From Prevotellaceae bacterium (GTDB lineage Bacteria; Bacteroidota; Bacteroidia; Bacteroidales; Bacteroidaceae): a DNA stretch of 6,545 nucleotides. The position numbers and the translations under genes were made by a program. The stretch lies in NCBI GenBank assembly GCA_003150315.1, contig QAML01000004.1:1-6545 (forward strand), written 5' to 3'. Numbering within the stretch: position 1 is the stretch's first letter; the number at the start of each line of letters is the position of its first letter. Below the pieces are notes generated by a model. That model was not told the DNA's origin. It was given only the letters and a program-made list of their open reading frames with translations, and ran no database searches. Below, piece by piece: positions 1 through 5,172 of the stretch.

Positions 1-117
1 GAGAATCCGGATGCTGAACCTACCGAAGCGCCGGCAGAGGATCCGGATGTGGTGGAAGAACCGGCAGAGGATATTGCGAGCCCGGAGGAGGTTCCGGCAG
101 CAGATGAGAATGGTGAG
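1..117 (+). repeat. Acidic Pro/Glu linker with degenerate decapeptide repeats
   Basis: The first 39 codons are almost all Glu, Asp, Pro and Ala. Bases 31-60 and 61-90 are consecutive 30-base units that both begin with the same 12 bases (ccggcagaggat, encoding PAED) and both end in Glu-Glu. Bases 1-30 (ENPDAEPTEA) look like a weaker third unit. This is probably a flexible spacer between the unseen signal peptide and the SH3b domain. Repeats of this kind can change in copy number, and more units may lie upstream. Confidence 0.6.
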
Positions 118-3100
118 ACAAGCCTGATCGAGGTTCTGGGAGACGATACGAATCTTCGTGTCAGCCCATCTATCGAGGCAGAGGTTCTGGCAACTGTAAA
201 CGCAGGAACACAGCTCACACTTCTGGATACCGTAACAGCAGAGGACGGAGCAACCTGGTACAAGGTTTCCTGGGAAGGAACCGAGGCTTACATAAGAAGT
301 GATATGGCACAGGTTGTTGACAGCAGTGATGAGGCAGAAGAGCCTGAGGATATTCTGGAAAGCGAAGAAGTTTCTTATTCTCAGGAAGTTGGTAATGTAG
401 TTGTAACTGCAACAGCAGCGAAGGGCGTTATTCCGGAAGGTGCACAGTTTGTTGTGACTCCGATCGAGAAAGGTTCTGACCAGTATGCAGATATAGAGAA
501 ACAGCTTCACGAGGGTGCAGAAAATGAGAGTTATACAGTAGCAGGTTTTCTTGCATACGATATTAGTTTTCTGAATGACGATGGAACTAAGATCGAACCG
601 CAGAACGGAAGTGTCAGGGTATCTATAGCCTACAAAGAAGCAGAAATCCCAGAAGATGTAGCTGAAACAGATACAGCACAGGAAAACATGAATGTATCTC
701 TGGTACATTTTGTGGAGGATGCAAATGGTAATGTCACAGAAGTTGTTAATATGAGCAACGATGGACAGGCTGAAGTAAGTACAACCGACAATGGAGAGAT
801 TGAAAGTGCAAACTTTGAAACAGAGAGTTTTTCTACTTTCTCAGTTGTATGGTTGGCAGATGATTTCACTTCTGTACAGACAACTAGTAGTGATGATAAG
901 GAGAGTACTGTTGATAGTGCTGCCAGTGGTATTACTATCAATATGTTTAATTATAATACTGCTGAAATAAATAAAGGTCATTCTTTGCAGTTTAGTAATG
1001 GAAGGGATGGAGTATGGGATTATAATGCGTGGACAGGGTCAGCTAATCCCTATTCTAACATTATGAAAAAGACATTGGGCAAAGATTCATATCCGGTATT
1101 AAATAAGGGGAATGAGGAGAGTAGTTCGTATTTATTCTCAACAGATTCAGGTACGGGCAAGACGGTTTATAGTGATGCAAATTACTTATTTAAAAAAGAT
1201 GCAGATGGTTACTATGAATATGATAGTGCTAAAAATTTTGCACAGTTTGATGAAAAGACAAAACATTTTACTGTATATAAGGTACCAGGAAGTTCTACAA
1301 ATGCAATAAACCTACAAAAAGATTCGGGTAATAAGCCGCATGGAAGTTTCTTTCCATTCAATACATTAGGTGATTCTATTTACGAGGGGATTCATGAAAT
1401 TTCAGGAAATTCACCAGATTTCCATTTTGGTATGACAATGTCAGCTAAATTCATTCAGCCAAAAGACGGAAAAATTAATGGTAATAATATGGTATTTGAG
1501 TTTTCTGGAGATGATGATGTATGGGTTTACATCGATGGCGTTTTGGTGTTGGATATTGGTGGTATTCATAATGCAGCATCTGGCTCTATTAATTTTGCTA
1601 ATGGCAACGTTACAGTTGGTAACAATAATAATCTAAATTTAAGAAAATTATTTGCTGATGCAAATGAAGAAGGAGATTTTGTTAGCGGAGAGAATCGTTT
1701 CGCAGATTATACAATGCATACAATTAATTTCTATTATCTCGAAAGAGGTGAGGGTGATTCCAACTGTAAGCTTAAGTTCAATCTTCCAACAGTTCCGAAG
1801 AAGTCGGTTACGGTTGAAAAACAGTTGAGTAATACGGATAAAGAGAAGTATGCAGATGTAGAGTTTAAATTTCAGTTACTTGTTAAGAATGCCCAAGGGA
1901 AGTATGTTCCATCAAATACTAAAGGTATTTTAAGCGATGGTAAAAATGTTGAGTTCAAGAGTGAAACAATAAATAACGTTTCCTACAATAATGTGTTTAC
2001 GTTGAAACCTGGTCAGCATGCAACTTTTTCTGGACTTGAGGAAAATAAGAATTATAAGGTTCAAGAACTTGATGTATCAGCTGACAAATATGAACAGGTT
2101 TTAATCAATGGGAAAAATGCAACAAATCAGAATGGAAATGTTATTTCTAGTGAAGCTACAGTTGACAGTAGACAATGGGTAACGGTTACCAATGTACTTG
2201 CCAGTGTTGCAGAACTTGATTTCAAAAAAGTTAATACAAAAGGCGAGGCTTTATCCGGAGCAGGATTTACTCTTACTTCTCAGGATGACAATTCTAAAAC
2301 TTATACAGCAGAGTCAGGTGATGATGGAATCATAAAATTTGAGAATCTTCCTTTAGGAACTTATACTTTAACAGAAACGAGGGTTCCGAATAAGTATGAG
2401 AATCGAAATACCTGGATCGTAAAAGTTGAAAAGGATGAAGCAGGTACTGCTGTTGCCACACTTTATGAGGCTGATGGTAAAACAGTAGTTAAGAAAGATT
2501 CGAAGGATAGCTATTATCACATTGTAAACTATACGCATCAGGAACTGATCGAATCTGATGTGGAATACTCGAAGAAGGCACATGTTATAGACTGGGAGAA
2601 CAGAACGTATAAGATTGATATCTCTGCAGCGTCTAAGTGTAGAAGCCAATCAACTGTAGTTACTGGAGCAGCAGATATAATGCTTGTATTGGATGTATCT
2701 GGTTCAATGAATAATTCTATACCTGTTGATTACAAAAAAGTAGCAGATAATACAGAAGAAGGAAGAAGTAGCTTAAAATCTGGTAATACATATTATTTAA
2801 AATATAATAACAAGTATTATCAGATACGGAAATATGATAATAGATATTATATTTACAAAAAGGGTTATTATGATATATCAGAGGATCAGTATAAAAATTG
2901 TGAAATTTTTATAAAACTGGCGACAAGACTTGATGCATTAAAAGAATCCGTTAAACAGTTTATAAATTCGACTGCTGAAAAATCATCAAATAGTAAGATT
3001 GGAATTGCCACATTTAGTTATGATGAGAAGGGAACAACAACTGATTTATTGGAACTTAAGAATAATAAGGATACATTAATTAACACAGTAAGCGGATTAA

Positions 3101-5172
3101 ATGCAAATGGAGGAACTGATCCTAATTTTGGCCTTAACAATGCATATAATAAATTAACTGCGGCAACTGAAAATGGTGATACACTTCCTAAATATGTTAT
3201 TTTATTTACAGATGGAGAGCCAACGGGAAATTCTAGCGATAGTTCACAGGGAGCTTCTTGGAGCAATGATGCACAAAAGAGAGCAGAAGTTACAGCAAAG
3301 AAGTTAAAAGACAAAGGAGTTAGCATATATACCATAGGCTTTGCACTTTCATCGAAGGCTGAGAAATTCCTAGCGGGCGATGGATCAAATGATTATCCGG
3401 GAATCGCATCCAGTGCGGAATGTGCTAAGACAGCGGATGATGCAGCTGGTCTGAGTGAACTGTTCAGAACATTTGAGCAGACGATCTTTAATGACGTTGA
3501 TATTACAAATGCGACCATTACCGATACGATTGATCCAAGATTTGATCTTCTTGATGATGCCGGAAAGATCATTACTGAAGAATCGCTTGCAAATGGACCT
3601 CTTACACTTGCAAATGGCGGAGTGGTAAGGCTGGTTAATGGAAACTTGCAGGTACAGTGGACGAATGTTACAATCCCAAAAAAGAAGAAAAATAATCCAT
3701 GGACTAAATCTCTTAATATTAAAGCGAAAGATACTTATATTGGTGGAAATGATGTTACGACCAATGTGAGGGAGGGATCCAATATTACGTTTGGTAATGA
3801 GAAGATTTATTTGCCACAGCCGAAGGTTAATGTAAATGCCAAGATTTTTATCAATGATAAAGAGATTACCATTTACAAGGGTGATACGATTCCGACAGAT
3901 GGAGAAATTCTGAATAAGTTATTTAAAGCGAGTGACGTAACATCGTATAAAGATGGGAAGGTTGGAACCGCAGACATTGTTAATATTCAGTTGAAGTGGT
4001 ACAAGAATCCGAAGTGTACGGAGCCGGTTGCAACAGATACAAAGGGAAATCCTGTATATGATTTGGGTCAATTAAGTGATTCAGATAAACAGCCAACAGC
4101 GGACACAAATTACTATCTTAAAGTAACGTATAATGCCGGAGCTCCATCGGAGGGAAGTAAAAAAAATACAAATAACAATGTTGCTGGTGGAGAGGATAAT
4201 ATTCAGGAAGCAATAAATGAGAAGAAGAGTAACAATCCTTATGGAATCTACACAATCCATGTAATTTCCGGTAAGATTGATATTATCAAGAAGGTAGAGG
4301 AAAAATCCTCTGTGGATCGAGAATTCCAGTTTAATGTAAAAACAGAGGATGGAGATGATGCGTTTAAAGGTAAGGGTAAAACATTTACGCTTACGGTCTC
4401 GAAAGACTCTCTTACCGGAGAACTTACTGATGCTGACAAAAAAACGTTGGAAAACCTTTCAAGAGGTACTTATGTTGTATCTGAGGTGAATGTTCCAGAT
4501 GGTTATAAGATTGCAGGAACTGATATCGCAGTTGAAACAAATTGTCAGAATTCAGTGGAAAACAATGAAACAACGTTTGTTTTAGGAAATAGTAAACAGA
4601 CGCCTAACACGGATGTTATTTCATCAGAGTACACATATAATCCGAATGACGGAGGTGTATTGGGCAAGGTTTCCTACATCAACGAGTATTCTGTAAATCT
4701 TGACCTGAAGAAAGTTGATTCTAGTGGTAATAATGAATTGAGTGGAGCAGAGTTTACACTGGAAGTAAAAGATGGTACTACAGGGCAATTTGACGGTAAT
4801 GCTTATAAGCCATTCGAGATTGACAAAGATACTGTTGAGTTGAAGGATCTGAAACCTGGATTGTATAAACTGACAGAAATTAAAGCGCCAAAAGGCTATT
4901 CATTATTAGAAACTAGTATCTATTTCCAGGTAAAACTTGGAAAAGTTACGCTTGTTAAAGAAGATGGAACCCCAATCGAAGTTCAACCTCAGTCAATGTG
5001 GACTTTGGATGAAGATGGTAATGTTTTGACAATTAAAAACACGAAACTTTATTCATTACCAAACTCCGGTGGTCCGGGAACCTATGGATTTACAATCAGT
5101 GGTGTAGCGATTCTTGCAACTGCACTCCTGTTGTTTATAAATAATAAACGAAGGAAGGAAGAAGCAAACCTT
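1..5172 (+). CDS. Pilus tip adhesin with vWA, fibro-slime and SH3b domains (N-terminus outside window; no own stop)
   Basis: This is the adhesin part of the fused frame, 1724 codons in view. Domain order in window codons: acidic repeats 1-40, SH3b about 41-106, ZU5-like region about 124-286, fibro-slime about 311-598, Cna_B-like 600-735, SpaA 736-848, vWA about 893-1162, pilin-like region 1163-1420, Cna_B 1423-1563, SpaA 1564-1685, LPNSG 1686-1690, then a membrane helix and basic tail. In known sortase pili (RrgA, GBS104, SpaC) a vWA protein of this kind sits at the tip and binds host matrix or cells; that role is inferred here. The Cna_B and SpaA modules act as rigid stalk domains, often locked by Lys-Asn isopeptide bonds. 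The protein is much longer than RrgA, which has about 890 residues. Its natural stop codon is missing or misplaced. Confidence 0.85.

Larger units (their letters stand above)
5056..5172 (+). other. Sorting signal 1: LPNSG, membrane helix, basic tail (no stop)
   Basis: LPNSG is encoded at 5056-5070, followed by GPGTYG, a hydrophobic helix from about 5089 to 5139, and the basic stretch KRRKEE at 5146-5163. Sortase would cut between Ser and Gly. Ser in place of Thr at the fourth position is a known variant. A normal anchor ends within a few residues of the basic tail; this one continues Ala-Asn-Leu straight into the pilin ATG. Confidence 0.88.

Noticed and set aside
49..51. GTG as the true start of the large protein
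   Set aside because: The frame is open upstream, the repeat pattern continues across it, no ribosome-binding site precedes it, and no signal peptide follows. It is an internal valine codon.
1112..1309. Plus-strand 65-codon frame in another phase
   Set aside because: It overlaps the fibro-slime coding region, its predicted protein has no recognisable features, and no ribosome-binding site is evident.
2692..3213. vWA domain as part of a metal-chelatase or other intracellular vWA protein
   Set aside because: The flanking Cna_B, SpaA and sorting-signal modules place it firmly in a surface adhesin.
5138..5147. TAA triplets near the adhesin tail as its stop codon
   Set aside because: The TAA at 5138-5140 is in frame 2 and the one at 5145-5147 is in frame 3. 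Using either would cut the anchor before its basic tail, so neither is a credible original stop.
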